This document shows, piece after piece, positions 33,931 through 46,551 of a DNA stretch of 64,000 nucleotides (its first letter is position 1; the number at the start of each line of letters is the position of its first letter). The translations under genes and the position numbers were made by a program. The notes under the pieces are model-generated. The model ran no database searches. It was not told the origin of the DNA and saw nothing but the letters and a program-made list of their open reading frames with translations. Source of the stretch: Erythroxylum novogranatense (Eukaryota; Streptophyta; Magnoliopsida; Malpighiales; Erythroxylaceae); NCBI GenBank assembly GCA_029891385.1, contig CM057228.1, positions 56,675,783 to 56,739,782 of the forward strand. Direction: 5' to 3'.

Positions 33931-34500
33931 AGCTAGGGTCTATGTCATGACTCGACAGGAGGCCCAGGATTCCCCGGATGTTGTTGCGGATATGTTTCTT
34001 ATTTCTGGTATTGAGGCATATGCATTGTTGGATCCTGGATCCACTCATTGCTTCATTGCACCGCATTTAGCATGTAGACTGCATGGGGATAGGCAGAGGT
34101 TACAGTATGGGTTAGAGGTGAGTACACCTCAGGTAGTACGATTGTATTGGGAGAGGTCTCAGATGGGATGTCGAGTTCAGATCGATCGGAGGCCTGAAAG
34201 CCGATCCGATCGTTACGGCTCGAGGAGATTGATGTGATATTGGGGATGGATTGGTTGACTGCTCATAGGGCTATCATGAACTGTTACACCAAGGAGGTTG
34301 ATAGAATCTCTGGTCACCGAGTTATTTTTAGAGGAGTTAGTCAGGCAGTGCCTGCGAGGATGATATCCTTCTTGAGTGCCCTGAGGTTGATGCAGGGAGG
34401 TTGTGAGGCCTATCTGGCTCACGTAGTGGATTCCAGAGTAGAGATGAGATTGCAGGATGTTCCCGTAGTTAGGGAATTTCCAGATGTGTTTCCTGAGGAG
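33931..34500 (+). pseudogene. Element E protease
   Basis: [18 protein letters not shown], the active site [22 protein letters not shown], then [17 protein letters not shown] (34234) in the next frame. One frameshift, in the poorly read stretch 34125-34230, separates them. Confidence 0.85.
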
Positions 34501-35240
34501 TTACCGGGATTGCCGCCAAAGCGGAGACCGAGTTTGAGATTGATCTTGTTCCCTGCATGCCCCTATATCGATTCCTCCGATAGGATGGCACCGTGGGAGA
34601 GAGCTTAAGGCTCAATTGCAGGAGTTACTGGATAAGGGGTTCATTAGACCGAGTGTTTCGCCATGGTGAGCCCCTTGATCGTTTGGAAGAAAAGGACGGA
34701 TGTCGAGGCGTGCATTGACTATAGGCGTTGAATCGGGTGACATGATGAAGAATAAGTATCCACTGCCTAGGATTGACGATTTATTTGATCGATTGCGTGG
34801 AGCTCATGTGTTCACTTAATTGGATCTGAGATCAGGCTATTACCAGTTAAGGATTGCAGAGGCCGATGTGCCTAAGAGTGCCTTCAGGAGCAGGTATGGG
34901 CATTTCGAGTTCCTAGTGATACCGTTTGGGTTGACTAATGCCCCGACAGCCTTCATGGCTTTGATGAATAGAGTTTTTCAGCCCTACCTGGACCGGTTCG
35001 TGATAGTATTTATTGATGACATACTAATTTATTCGAGGAGTAGACAGGAGCACGCTGAGCACCTGAGGATTATTCTGCAGGTCATGAGAGAGAGGCAGTT
35101 GTTCGCCAAATTCACTAAGTGTGAATTCGGCTTGATGAGATTGTATTTACGGGGCACGAGTGTCCCGTGAGGGTATCGGTGGATCCTCACAAGATAGAGG
35201 CGATTATGAGTTGGGAGATTCGAGGAGGTGCCTGAGTTGC
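34501..35240 (+). pseudogene. Element E reverse transcriptase
   Basis: [16 protein letters not shown] starts the domain. 34610-34820 is scrambled. 34820-35170 is clean: [64 protein letters not shown] and FAKFTKCEF. After that the frame slips near 35130 and again near 35225. Confidence 0.87.
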
Positions 35241-35830
35241 AAGTTTCCAGATCGGCCGGATATTACTGGAGATTCGTCGAGGGGTTTTCGTTGATCTCCG
35301 CCCCTTTGACGAAGCTACTGAGGAAGAATGTGCCGTTTAGATGGTCTGAGGAGTGCCAGAAGTGCTTTGAGGAGCTGAAACATCGGTTGACTACTGCACC
35401 GGTGTTAAGCCTTCCTTTTGGTACTGGAGGCTTTGTGGTTTACAGTGATGCCTCGCATCAGGGACTGAGTTGTGTATTGATGCAGCATGGTCGAGTGATA
35501 GCGTATGCCTCGAGATAGTTGAGGTCTCACGAGGTGAATTATCCAGTGCATGACTTAGAGTTGGCCGCAGTCGTATTTGCTCTGAAGATCTGGAGACATT
35601 ATCTGTATGGGGAGACGTTCCAGATCTTCATTGATCATAAGAGTCTCAGATATCTATTGAGTCAGAGAGAGCTCAATCTGATACAGAGGAGATGGATAGA
35701 GTTACTGAAGGACTATGACTGCACGATTGAGTATCATCCAGGGAAGGCCAATGTGGTGGTCGATGCACTGAGTAGGAGATCGCATGGTAGTGCAGCTCAG
35801 GTTCAGGTTTCGAGGTTACCTGGTCTGATT
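35241..35830 (+). pseudogene. Element E RNase H
   Basis: [52 protein letters not shown], then TAG (35516-35518) in place of Gln. After it, [42 protein letters not shown] and [19 protein letters not shown] continue in the same frame. Confidence 0.87.
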
Positions 35831-36257
35831 CAGTTGAGAGCTCTTAACGTTCAGATGGATATGGGTCAAGATGGAGCTCTGATTGCTACTCTGAGGCTGA
35901 GGCCGATGTTGCATGATAGGATCCGAAGAGTTCAGGATCAAGACCCAGTGTTAGTGAGACTAATTGAGAAAGTCCAGCTTGCATCGATTCGAGTTCGAGT
36001 TGAGAGATGGGACTTTATGGATGGGTCGTAGACCGTGTGCTCGATATTGATGATTTGAGACGGAGATCCTTGAGGAGGCACATGTAGCTGCCTACGCGAT
36101 GCATCCCTGCACGACCAAGATGTATCGCACTCGAGACAAAGATTTCGGTGGCCTGGTATGAAGAGGCAAGTGGCGAGTTTCAGGTTGGTGTATGACGTGT
36201 CAAGAGGTTAAGGTCGAGCACTGTGCTCCAAATGGGCAAGTTGCATTCGTTGCCCAT
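35831..36257 (+). pseudogene. Element E integrase zinc finger, truncated by deletion
   Basis: [24 protein letters not shown], then a frame-broken ILEEAHVAAYAMHP finger (36070-36110) and CQEVKVEHCAP. It ends at QVAFVAH, where the next codons should enter the integrase core but the sequence jumps to D. Confidence 0.85.
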
Positions 36258-37503
36258 GCAGCCTATATGCTAAATGCGTGAAATGAAAGAACGAGTGGAT
36301 CCAGATCCAACAATGCATATGCTTCAAAACCAAATCGAAGCATACCCGCAACAACATCCGGGAATCTGGGCCTCGCCGAGTCATGGCATAGACCTCGGCT
36401 CAGGATCGCTCACGCTTTGCTCGGTTCCTCGACCTCATGACCCTTACGCTTTCGGCCTCGACCTCGGCCTCGGCCTCTCCATCTCGATCCACCTCCACGG
36501 CCCATCAGCACTGCAGTATTATCGCCGATCTTCCGGTCATAGTAGACTGGCTCCCAAAGTCTCCGGACAGCTTACCAGTGGTCCATCGAGCCACACCTCA
36601 AACAGCTCCGCATAGCCATCGACACTCTCCACTATGCCTCTTGTCACAATGCTCAGATAAGGGACAGATCGCTCAAACTCGCACTACCGCCACCACTACC
36701 AGATCTGTATAAATTTGCCCTCCGCCCATGACCGGTCTGTTTAGCCCTCCTGCGGACCAAGGGCCTACTCGACACTTGTTGAACCCTCGCCAAGATCGCC
36801 TCGACTATCATCGACCTCTTAATCCTCGGGTCCCCGACCGGCCTCGATTATACGTTGTCTCAAGAATGCCTATCCTCACAGCAGAAACCCTCAGCTCAAT
36901 GAAATTACCCATGTCAGACCTAGCCAATAGGGTACGAATCTCCAGATTGAGTCTGCCCTCAAAACGCCGACACCTGTCAGCCTCAGTAGCAACCAAAGTA
37001 GAAGCATAAACCATCATCTCGTTGAACCGCACCTCATAGTCGGCCACGGTCAACTGTCCCTGTCTCAGCTCTAAGAACTCCTGCAACTTCATTTCCATAT
37101 AGACCTTAGGCATGTAATTGTCCTTAAAGGCCCTCAGAAAATCATCCCATGTCAGTATGCAGGGCCTGGTGGTACTGCCCGGGACAGTCTTCCACAACTA
37201 ATATGCAGGACCCTATAACAAAGAGACGGCATAATCAAATCTCTCCTCAAGGTCGCAATCCATCTGATCGAGGACTCTCTCAGTCATCTCCAACCATCCC
37301 TCAGCCTCCGCAGGGTCGGTGCTGCCATAAAAGTCAACCGCCACCGCCACATAATCGATCATATCTCCGCTCCCGTCTCTCACAGGAACTCGAGGAGGCA
37401 ACTCCTCTGAAAGAGGCATCGGGGACTCCCTACTAGCTCCTACCGATTCCAGGTCAACTGGTAGCTCAACTCGATCTCCAAGGACGGATGAACTAAAATG
37501 CAT
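36258..37503 (-). pseudogene. Element D protease start and gag
   Basis: The protease remnant (ACRL to [11 protein letters not shown] region, 36258-36330) is broken. Gag capsid: WDDFLRAFKDNYMPKVYMEMKLQEFLELRQGQLTVADYEVRFNEMM (36808-37197) and FYGSTDPAEAEGWLEMTERVLDQMDC (37213-37545). A possible start ATG is at 37503 (MHFSSSVLGD). A knuckle is near 36590-36640, out of frame. Confidence 0.82.
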
Positions 37504-37582
37504 AAGAAATTTCGATCGCTTCGCTATTCTTACAAAGGATTCCAAATTTAAAATACACTATGCCCAAAAGATGCCAAACCAT

Positions 37583-37594
37583 GCTCGATATTAT
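37583..37594 (-). other. Primer binding site of D, altered
   Basis: Plus strand GCTCGATATTATT stands where related copies have GCTCTGATACCACTT; the CTG has become CG. Confidence 0.7.
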
Positions 37595-37599
37595 TTTAA

Positions 37600-40272
37600 T
37601 GTAGCGCCCCCTCACCGTAGGGTACACATCGGGACGCCCGAAGGTCGCTCCGACATGTATCCCACGATAAAGGTGCACTACCAAAAAATCCGACTGTTAA
37701 TCCACATGGCATCGCAATAATTAAAACCAAAATAATCTTGATACAGTCATCCAATATCAGAATAGACAAGTCTATCAATCCCCTAAACAAAACCAAAAAG
37801 GAAACTGATACAAACATCTATCCTAAGATCATCCGCAAAAGTCCAACCCAGCTGACCGACCTGTGTGCCATCGCTTCTCTTGCCAGCACGCTGGCACGGC
37901 AGGAAAAGACTATCTCCGGAGCTAGGAGTCTACTCTATCGATCCTGAAAAATAGGTTGCAATTTTGGGTGAGTTTGCGAACTCAGTGAGAAACCATCATC
38001 GATGGTTCACTCAAATCATGCAATACGCAGATTGTGTACAGCACGACACAGTAAGATACAATTAGTATATAACAATTTGCAGTAGCCTATAACAGTTTGC
38101 AGTATCATATTACAATTCACAGTATTATGCAACAGTCTACAATAGCATGTAACAATCTGCAATCTCTCATGTCATCACATCATTTAGTAAGTGTCGCAAT
38201 TCAATCAGTCATGTGTATATAATGCAGATGAGACTCTTTTCTAGTTATTCAGTGGGGGACGCGTAAGGGATTTCTCCCCTCGGGCTCGAGGCCCGGTCAG
38301 TACAGTGTTCGAGCTCGAGGCTCTTTTCAGTGATAATAGCAACTTGGGTCACATGTCCATTATCTGATCATGCATTTATGCATGTAATGCAGTGTTCAGT
38401 AATTCAGTGTATGGCTATAAAAGCCCAGTATTGCATTTTTTCAGTGTCATGCAGTAGTCCAATCTCATACAGTAAAAGCATGTCATTCGATCATGTCCAT
38501 TTCAGTAATCATGCAATTTCACATTGGCAAGTAAATCACATTGAGCATTTAGACAATCAGGAATTTGAGAAACCAACTAGGTTACTCACATGTAACTTCC
38601 GAGCTACTGCCTAGAAGTCCCAGCAATGTCCGTGGAATGACAGTCCAACGGTAACTCTCTAACAGTTAAATACAGTCCCATTACTAGATGCTCAATAAAA
38701 CGATTCAATAATGCATATGTCTCAGTGGAATTATGTACAATGCATGTTCACAATTTTCCCGGCGCTAAAAACCCAATTTTGAACTCTTATGTCCCATTCT
38801 AACTATTCGCTCAATTGATCGACAATAATTGATCCAATCCTAAAATCTAGTTCAATCTCCTCGATTCATATACCCTATTGCAATTCCATAACCTTTGGGT
38901 CAAAACCTCTATTGAAAATCCCAATTAAAACTCCAATTGAAATTCCAATTGTCTCAACTCAACACTTAGGTCACACTATGAACCATAATTGACCTTATTC
39001 TCTATGAATCAATACCATTTAAATTAAATTCCAATCCTCAAAATTATCCTCAATTGTAGACCTCATTCCCTAGTTCATAATGAATCGAGAATCACCTCAA
39101 TCGGAGGTCTATACCATAAGTTATGTCCAATAAACAAACACTCATCCATTCAGAAAAGCCTCCTTCGCGCATGACTGCCATTTACGCCCGATGTGAAGAA
39201 GTCCGTCACATGACGTTAAAGACGTCACGCAGCGTAACACTCTTATGCTTGCTCGTCATGACAGAATCCAGCGCCGTCTGCGGCGTCTTCTTTGCTTCGT
39301 CGCAATGAGCACCTAATTACTCGTCGCGGTGAGGCTACGCCAGACGTCGCGACGTGCGGTCGCGCCTCCATTTTCTTCGATCGATTTTCCGTCCAATCTC
39401 TCTCTAAAACCTCCATTAAACACTCTCAACTACCTAAATCAACCATAACAAATGCCATAAATGCATCAGAAATCATTAATAACAATATTAAAGCCATAAA
39501 TACTTACCAATCGAAGATCAAATTCCACAAATCCCTCAAATCTCCGTAAACCCTAAAATCCTTCAATATCAACGACTAACCATTCTCAAACCTTCTCAAC
39601 CTTCATCAATCACAATAAACCAGTTAGCTTAGCACAATGAGAAGGAAACCATTAGAAAAGATCGAGGAATCCTCACCGATGGAAGAATCGAAGAACACCG
39701 TGGGAGGAGAAGAGAAGAAAACGATTTTGCCTTAGGAAAATTTTTCTAACTTTCAAACCTAGGCTATTTATAGACATAAGGCTCCAAATCAGTTCAAATT
39801 TCAGTCTCTAAATTTCAATGGCTCAACATTTTTATTTCCTAACAGCATAACTCTAATTTTTCCATTGCCATTGGACAATTCTTTCAATACTATACAGTCA
39901 ATCGGTCTGTCACTAGAAAATTTTCGGTCCGGGCATTTTCTCCCAAATTTTCCGAAAATTTCCTATAAGCCACTATCAATAGCCAATCACTCTTAACTAT
40001 TCTAAATCAGTCATTCGAGCCCACTTACTCCTAATTTCTCAATCGATTGCAATCTAGTCAGTTCAATCAGTCCACAATCCAATCAATTCATACCCACAAT
40101 AAAATGCCAGAAAAATCATGAATGCATGTACCTATGAATAAATGCATATGCAATAAACCTGTTCCTCTATAATTAGAGGCCAGTAACATGCTCAATCAGT
40201 GAATGCAATGAAACCTATCAGTCTGACCCAATATTACCATAATGCCCTTGCTAACAGTAACGGGATATTACA
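37600..40272 (-). repeat. 5' LTR of element D (type II, 2673 bp)
   Basis: TGTAGCGCCCCC...GATATTACA on the plus strand, near identical to 25711-28389. The TATAG acceptor of the first candidate intron is altered here (CTCTAA near 38654), while the donors are intact. CpG island at 39165-39372. Confidence 0.93.
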
Positions 40273-40277
40273 CCACA
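40273..40277. repeat. TSD of element D, right copy (CCACA)
   Basis: Follows the ATTACA end of the D 5' LTR. C gag resumes with codons for FNCG of the knuckle. Confidence 0.93.
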
Positions 40278-41354
40278 GTTGAAGCAGGCTCCTGTTAATC
40301 TGTAACATTCTCTTCTATGAAAACTGCCACAATGCTCACACTTAGGGATGGATGACCTGTCCCCATCTCTCCTTCTGCTGCTGCCCACCGTGAAAGCTTG
40401 GTGAGAAACAGTAGAAGTCCTCATAGGTCTAGGTCGGCTCGCACCACTGCTCCTCTCCTCAGACTGAACAGGGAAGCTCCTGGTACTCCTGTCTGGCATA
40501 GGAGTACTAATACTACCTCCCCTCTTGAACCGGTCTCTTCCTTTTCTTTTGTTCATCGCACTTCGATGTTCTCAATATTCTCAACCTCAAGGTCGCCTCA
40601 ACCAATCGCTGAAAATCACGTAAGTTCTGTGACTATCACTTTCTATGATGGCCAAAAGTGTAATTGACTCAAACCGCGACTTCTAGCAATTTCACTCAAA
40701 GATCAAATCAAGCATACCTTGCCAACCGAGTGAACCAAGCTCATACTCATCGACCGTCATCTCTCTCGAGTCAAACCGAGGAACTCCTCTCGCTTCACTG
40801 AATATATACCTCGACACATATTTCTTCTGAAAGCAAAGAAGGAAGTCCCGCCATGCCAACCCCATCGCCTCATCTCGACTTCGACACGCCTCCCACCAAT
40901 GCAGAGCATCTCCCTGAAGCAAACTAGCAGCATAAACAACTCTCTCGTCATCCTCACACTCCATCTAATCTAACACCCTCTTAGTCTTTCTCAGCCATGT
41001 CTCGACTTCCTCAGGATCAGTGGTCCCGTAGAAATCCACTGCTCCATACTTCTTTAACTTGTCGAACCGCCTGCCCTTCTTAGCTGGGGCTGAAGCAGAA
41101 GGCTGTGGCATCTCACCCATAGCCTGAACAAATGCCTGAGTGAACGCCTAAAACAGTCTCGAATCCAATGGAGGCACTTGCTCCTAGGGAACTGGCGACT
41201 CCTAAGTCTGGGACGGAATGGGCTCACTACCTAGCCTTACAGAAGCCTCAGCATTTCCTGAGGCTACTGACTCATCAGTCCTCTCCTCTCCCGTCGGAGA
41301 GTCAAGTGCAACAGATCCTTGCATAACTCCTCATGTCCTTCTACGAGGTGGCAT
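40278..41354 (-). pseudogene. Element C gag N-terminal part and first half of the zinc knuckle
   Basis: The start ATG at 41354 gives MPPRR, as in G. Capsid pieces: KYGAVDFYGTTDPEEVETW-like (41030-41060) and MECEDDERVVYAASLLQGDALHWW (40692-40964). The knuckle region 40251-40556 has CEHCGSFHRRECYRLTGACFNCG and is broken by D right after FNCG. Stops and frameshifts separate the pieces. Confidence 0.83.
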
Positions 41355-41514
41355 CGTACTCCTTTAATAGTAAACATTAAGGATTAGCTATATGTCAATC
41401 TACATGTATGCATGATATGCATGTCACTTAATGCACTCAATCAAATGCAACAATCAAAACATATCAAACAAGTCGTCCTATATGCATTCTAAGCCGAGGA
41501 CACCAAACCTAGAG

Positions 41515-41525
41515 GCTCGATATTA
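41515..41525 (-). other. Primer binding site of C, altered
   Basis: Minus strand TAATATCGAGC near the LTR edge, against TGGTATCAGAGC; CAG has become CG. Confidence 0.65.
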
Positions 41526-41529
41526 AACA

Positions 41530-43641
41530 TGTCAGTCTGTCCCGATCCCTAATCCCGAGGTGACCTCAGTCACACGACGACGGGCGCCCCAAAACCTTCG
41601 GACCCGATCCCAACATCCACACAAAATTCGATTCATACACATACACACAATATGTACTCAAAATAAATATAATCGCATCCTATAAACAAAGGATCTCCAT
41701 GCCATTTCAATTCAAATACATTAAACAAGCATTCACAATATGGCACAATACATGTGAAAGTTCCAATCCAAAAATACAATATATGAAAATGCCCAATGGT
41801 GATATGTTTGGTGGGCTAACCAAAATACTAACTTAATGAAATAATCTGAAACTATTGCGGAGTTCTTCGATGCCTGGCAAGGATCAACTGATATCTTGAG
41901 TTGCACCTGAGGAGGGAAAAGTAATGGGTTGAGCTACACAGCTCAGTGGCTAATTTAATTATAGCCATCGGTAACTAGCACAAAATCAGGCATATGTATG
42001 TATATATGTATATACTTGCAACAATTCTGGCACTCACATGTTAATCAAACAATTTACGCCTTCAACATAATTAATCCAAGTTACAGAACATGGCACAAAT
42101 ATGCTTCATAAAGTGAACAAATCAAATATGCAATGCACATCATATGGCTCGAGGGTTTCATGGAAACAAAAGGGAGAAACCGAAGTTTACACCCTAAACA
42201 AAATGAGTCCATTCGGAGCTCATAAGCCACAAGCGGCAGCCGGAGAAGGCTCTTGTCAACGCACGTGATTTAACTAAATGGTTCCACTTTTACCAAACAA
42301 AAGCACAAAATCATGCTCATAATCATTTTATCAGATGATATGCTTTTAAGCTTTCATTTATTCAAAATGCCATGACCGAAGTCGAGGCATAACATGCTTA
42401 GAATCGAAATCATGGTTCTTCCAAAGTATGCAAAATCAAACGCATTCAAATCTTCATATAACATATATGTTCACACATAGGCAAGAATTTGCCTAATCAC
42501 ACAATAACTATAAGTATATTACCCACCTAATATCTCTTGAGTATCCGACTCACTGTTTTCCTTCCTCTTGCAATTGGGTCAGGCCGGCTTGGTTTCCTAT
42601 AATAAACCAAGTTCTCATTCAATTAACATTCAAAGAAAATACTCAAAAGCTTGAAAACAGCCAAAAGGAAAAGCACTAAAAGACTCCACTCGACTTCTAC
42701 CTAAAATTCCGAACCCTTATAGGCTAATTCAGAACTTCCCTTCTTTACAAAACTTGTAACCCTCTATCTCTAGTTCACAACGAATCTGAAATCACCTCAA
42801 TTAGACATCTACAACCCAAGATATGCCCAAAAATCTCTCTCGGAAAAATTGGAGATTCACCGAGGCGAAGGTACGCTCGCCGCGACGTGCCAAATCTCAT
42901 CGCACGTCTCGACGAACGCTTCCCCGCTCATCGCGACGAATTTAATTATTACACGTCACATTTAACTCAGACGTCGGAGGAGTGTTCATACGACGTCATG
43001 ACGCAAGGTCCTGAGAGAACGACTCCAAAACCAGATTTCCAGCATTTTCCAACTTCAATCCTTTCCCTTTTCCAAATACAACACATCTAAACCTTAGATC
43101 AAGTCCTACACTACATTTCTAACCCAGCAGCAACTCAAAATCAGTCATAAACACATCAACCCATGAAATCTAACCATTTTTGCCTTTAAACCCTACAACC
43201 ACCGATTCTACTACTTTCATCCTATCTTTTGCTTTAATCCAACCGAAACAAGGTTAAATGAAGCGAAACTTACCCGGAAACGTCTTAGATCTGTCGAAAA
43301 ATCTCTTGGATCGCGAATCCTATTTCTCTTCTCTTCTTCCCTCCACCTACGGTAACTCCTTTTCTCTTCTTCCCTTCTTCTATTCTCTTCTTCCTTTCTA
43401 ATTCTCTCTTTTAAGCCTAAGCCAAAGACCATTATGCCCTTCTTAACAAAGCTTTAACCTATCCAACTTAAGCAATCTTCCTAAAATGCCCTCATAACTT
43501 TTTACCCTTTTAATTCTCACTTAACCACAAATAAACCTTAATTATCCAATAATACTCCCAAATAGATCAAACTAAGGCATAAACACATAATTAACATCAT
43601 TCATGCTTAATAACATCATTAAAAAAAATTGGGGTCTAACA
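41530..43641 (-). repeat. 5' LTR of element C (type I, 2112 bp)
   Basis: Partner of 20057-22201. The primer-side end is altered (TGTCAGTCTG instead of TGTTGGGCCC), and the CpG island at 42850-43010 is more decayed. The donor at 43273 and acceptor at 41907 are kept. Confidence 0.9.
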
Positions 43642-43646
43642 CATAG
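43642..43646. repeat. TSD of element C, right copy (CATAG)
   Basis: Follows the TAACA end of the C 5' LTR; B protease-linker sequence resumes here. Confidence 0.92.
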
Positions 43647-43971
43647 CCTCTTCCCATCATTCTATCAGCTAACAAAGCAGAAACAAGCCTTGGCGGTGTC
43701 AACTTTCTGTCCCCTCTGAAAACTACTTTCTGACCCTCACCCAGATCAAATTCCACTTCCTTTCAACCACAATCCAGCTTCGCCCTATATTTATCCATAA
43801 TGTCCACTCCGACAATCACATCTAACCCCTTCAGATCTAGAGGTAGCAGATCCACTACCAAACTAGATCCCTCGATCACAAGCTCACAATCTCGAAAGAT
43901 CCAGCTTATAATAACATTCCTTCCTAACGGAGTACTAACAAACAGAAAATCATCCAAAAGAACTGACTGCA
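43647..43971 (-). pseudogene. Element B protease, C-terminal half, between C and F
   Basis: Minus strand encodes VSTPLGRNVIISWIFRDCELVIEGSSL, VVDLLPLDLKGLDVIVGVDIMDKYRAKLDCG and a linker toward FLAYV. This is the second half of the aspartic protease; the active-site half lies at 53674-53820 on the far side of F. Confidence 0.85.
43967..43971. repeat. TSD of element F, left copy (CTGCA)
   Basis: Precedes TGTAGCGCC of the F 3' LTR. Matches 53669-53673. Confidence 0.93.
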
Positions 43972-46538
43972 TGTAGCGCCCCCTTACCGTAGAGTATACA
44001 CCGGGACGCCCGTAGGTCATACCGATACATATCCTACGATGAGGGTGCACTACCAAACAATCACTTCTAATAAACCTCATGGCATCAATAATTTAAGCAG
44101 TAATGATCACATTCACTAAAATTTTGAAACCAAAAGAGTACTTCTTATCTCATTTCTGAAAACCATACTTCTGTCATCATTACAAATATACAGAGCCAAA
44201 ATGAACAATAATAGCTCCTATCTAGGTCATCCCCAAAATATCCCAAAGGATCCCCAGCTGACCGACCTATGGGCCATGCTCCTCTCGCCGGCACACACAA
44301 AAGGAAGAGTCCCAAAATCTGGAGCTAGAAATCTCACTACCGTTGTCCTAAAAATAGTCGCAATTGGGTGAGTTTATGAACTCAATGAGTAACCATCATC
44401 GATGGTTTACCCAATTCATGCATTACGCAAAATCGCGCATAAAGCAAACACATATCACATTTCAATCATAAATCGTAATTTCATACAATCATAATCACAC
44501 AGCTTCAATTAGTTCCATATCACATTCACAAAGATAATCACGCACTAAATGCACAAATGATTTCCAGCTCATTTTAATTGTTGTGATTGGGCGTCGAATT
44601 ATCCCATTTCGGGCATATCACACGTAAATCGCGCTGAGGGTAGGAGAGCCCTCGGGTATGCACTACCGCCCACGCCGCACTAGGGATAGGAGAGCCTCTG
44701 GTATGCACTAATCCTGCTTCACTTATCACAATTAGCGAGCTTATAGCTCCACTCAGATCAAAATATGCTCCAAATACAACGCTGCCATCGCTTTCTATTC
44801 ATGCCTAGCATGCGCTCACGAATTCACAAGAATATAACACATGCGGATCACTTAATCGTAATCACAGATAGTCACACACTAAGCACATAGCACATCGTGG
44901 ATTGAGAAACCAACTAGGTTACTCATCTCTAAACTTCCGCCATCGCGGAAGTCTCAACAAGGCTAAAGGAACGACGCCCACTAAAGCCTCTATAAGAATC
45001 GAACGTTCAATATTACTAAATATATCAATTTCAAAAATCGAATGCTTATGTTTCAAATGAATACTGATTATGCACATTATGACATTTCCACCACAATTCC
45101 AAATTATCTCAATTCCGTTCTTCTACTTTAATTCATAGCAATTTCTAATACCATAATTCAATTGGCTAATTCTATATCCTCCAAAGTCAAAATCAAAGAC
45201 ATAGACTCATCGATAAATCAAATCAAATTCACTATTCCAATGCCATCGAATTTCAAGAATCATCGAACTAAATTTCCAAAGTCACATTCTTCTAAATTAA
45301 CATTCAGAGATTCTTAAATCAAAATCAATTAATTACTCCCAAATCATAATTAAAATAACCTCAAAATCACAAATTCGAAGGTTGCATCCTCGCCATGTTC
45401 GTCCCGCATGCATGAAGCTTTCTCTCTCGCCTCGTCACAAGATCAAGATGCTCGCCGCAATGAGCCAATTTCAAATCGCGTCATTGCAAGACGCTCCTGC
45501 TTTCGTCATGGCCATGGCCTCGTCATCACGGGCCACGGCGTGCGATCGTAGATTCGCCAGAAAAACCCAGAAATCTCCAGATTCTCGACATATAAAAACA
45601 CCAAATCCAAGTTTTCTCCTTATAAATCACTCCTAAATAATTCCATACATAATAGACAACTAATCTCTAACTTCTATTCCATCAAACAATCAATATCCCC
45701 AAATTTCAACCCTAAAACCCATATCGTCCGAAACACTCTAATTCTCAAACCATTAATCAAGAATTTCGCTTAAATCAGAAGATTAAACACATAAATAAGC
45801 AATAACTTACTTGATTAAGCTTTAAACTCTTCCAAATCACCAAGAAATCCACAAGCGATCCAAGGGAAGAAAATCACGAAGAAGAAGAAAGCTTCGTGGG
45901 AGAGGAATTTCAAAGGTAAGGCTATATATATATATACAGAAACCTTAAGGCTTGTTTGGCAATTTCGATTGTCACAAGTCCAATCCGAACCACCTCAATT
46001 CAATTTCTAACTCTAATTTCTCCCGAATTCCAATAGCTAAACCTTAATTCCTCAATTCAAATTTCTAATCTATCCATACCATTGGATAATTAATTTTGGA
46101 ACCGAATATTCAATTAATCAGTCATCTATCTCATTTTTTTCCAGTCCGGGCCTCATACTCTGAAAATTTCAGAAAAATTCCTATAATTCCACAAAATTAG
46201 AAAATACCTAATCACATACTCCAAATTTCAATTCTCAATTCCTAAATTCAATTTAACTCTCCAATTTCATAAATCAAATATCAAATTCACTAATAACACA
46301 ATTTACCTTAATTCACAATTCCTCCAATTTCACAAATCAAAGCACACTAAACCTTAATCACAAAGTCTCCAATTACACAAACAAGTCGGAATTCTGTCAT
46401 ACATGCATGTACATACAGATGTTAATGAAATGTCAACATTTATCAAATGTGCAGAGGCTATAACACAGATGCGAAATCGTATACGATAAAATACGATAAG
46501 AGGAACTGCACACATCCTATCGGTGACGGGATGTTACA
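43972..46538 (-). repeat. 3' LTR of element F (type II, 2567 bp)
   Basis: TGTAGCGCCCCC...GATGTTACA on the plus strand. An alternating TA run at 45922-45937 is the likely TATA element. A CpG-rich stretch lies at 45385-45545. The second donor is mutated here (ACTCAT near 44931). Confidence 0.93.
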
Positions 46539-46551
46539 ATTCTCCCCTCCT
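46539..46551 (-). other. Polypurine tract of F
   Basis: Minus strand TTAGGAGGGGAGAA next to the 3' LTR. Confidence 0.85.

Larger units (their letters stand above)
29858..36257 (+). mobile_element. Element E: plus-strand Ty3/gypsy element in D, truncated on the right
   Basis: The 5' LTR 29858-32747 interrupts the D integrase after CTCAG (29853-29857). A primer site and gag, protease, RT, RNase H and the integrase zinc-finger region follow in order. At 36253-36257 (CCCAT) the sequence switches to D protease on the other strand. The integrase core, chromodomain and 3' LTR are absent, so there is no second LTR or TSD to pair. LTR and coding sequence match element A closely. Confidence 0.9.
25711..40272 (-). 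mobile_element. Element D: Ty3/gypsy Tekay-type element inserted in C, hosting E
   Basis: The LTRs at 25711-28389 (3') and 37600-40272 (5') are near identical and are flanked by the TSD CCACA (25706-25710 and 40273-40277). The internal minus-strand sequence keeps the integrase/chromodomain end (28390-29857) and the protease/gag end (36258-37599). RT and RNase H are missing: they were lost together with the right part of E in one deletion whose junction is at 36253-36257. Confidence 0.94.
20057..43641 (-). mobile_element. Element C: Ty3/gypsy Tekay-type element inserted in B, hosting D
   Basis: The LTRs at 20057-22201 (3') and 41530-43641 (5') are flanked by the TSD CATAG (20052-20056 and 43642-43646). 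The internal part runs on the minus strand from 41529 down to 22202 and is split inside the gag zinc knuckle by D (25711-40272). Without D it is about 9 kb. The coding sequence is close to G (same chromodomain tail and the same stop in RT), but the LTR is a different, shorter one. Confidence 0.94.
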
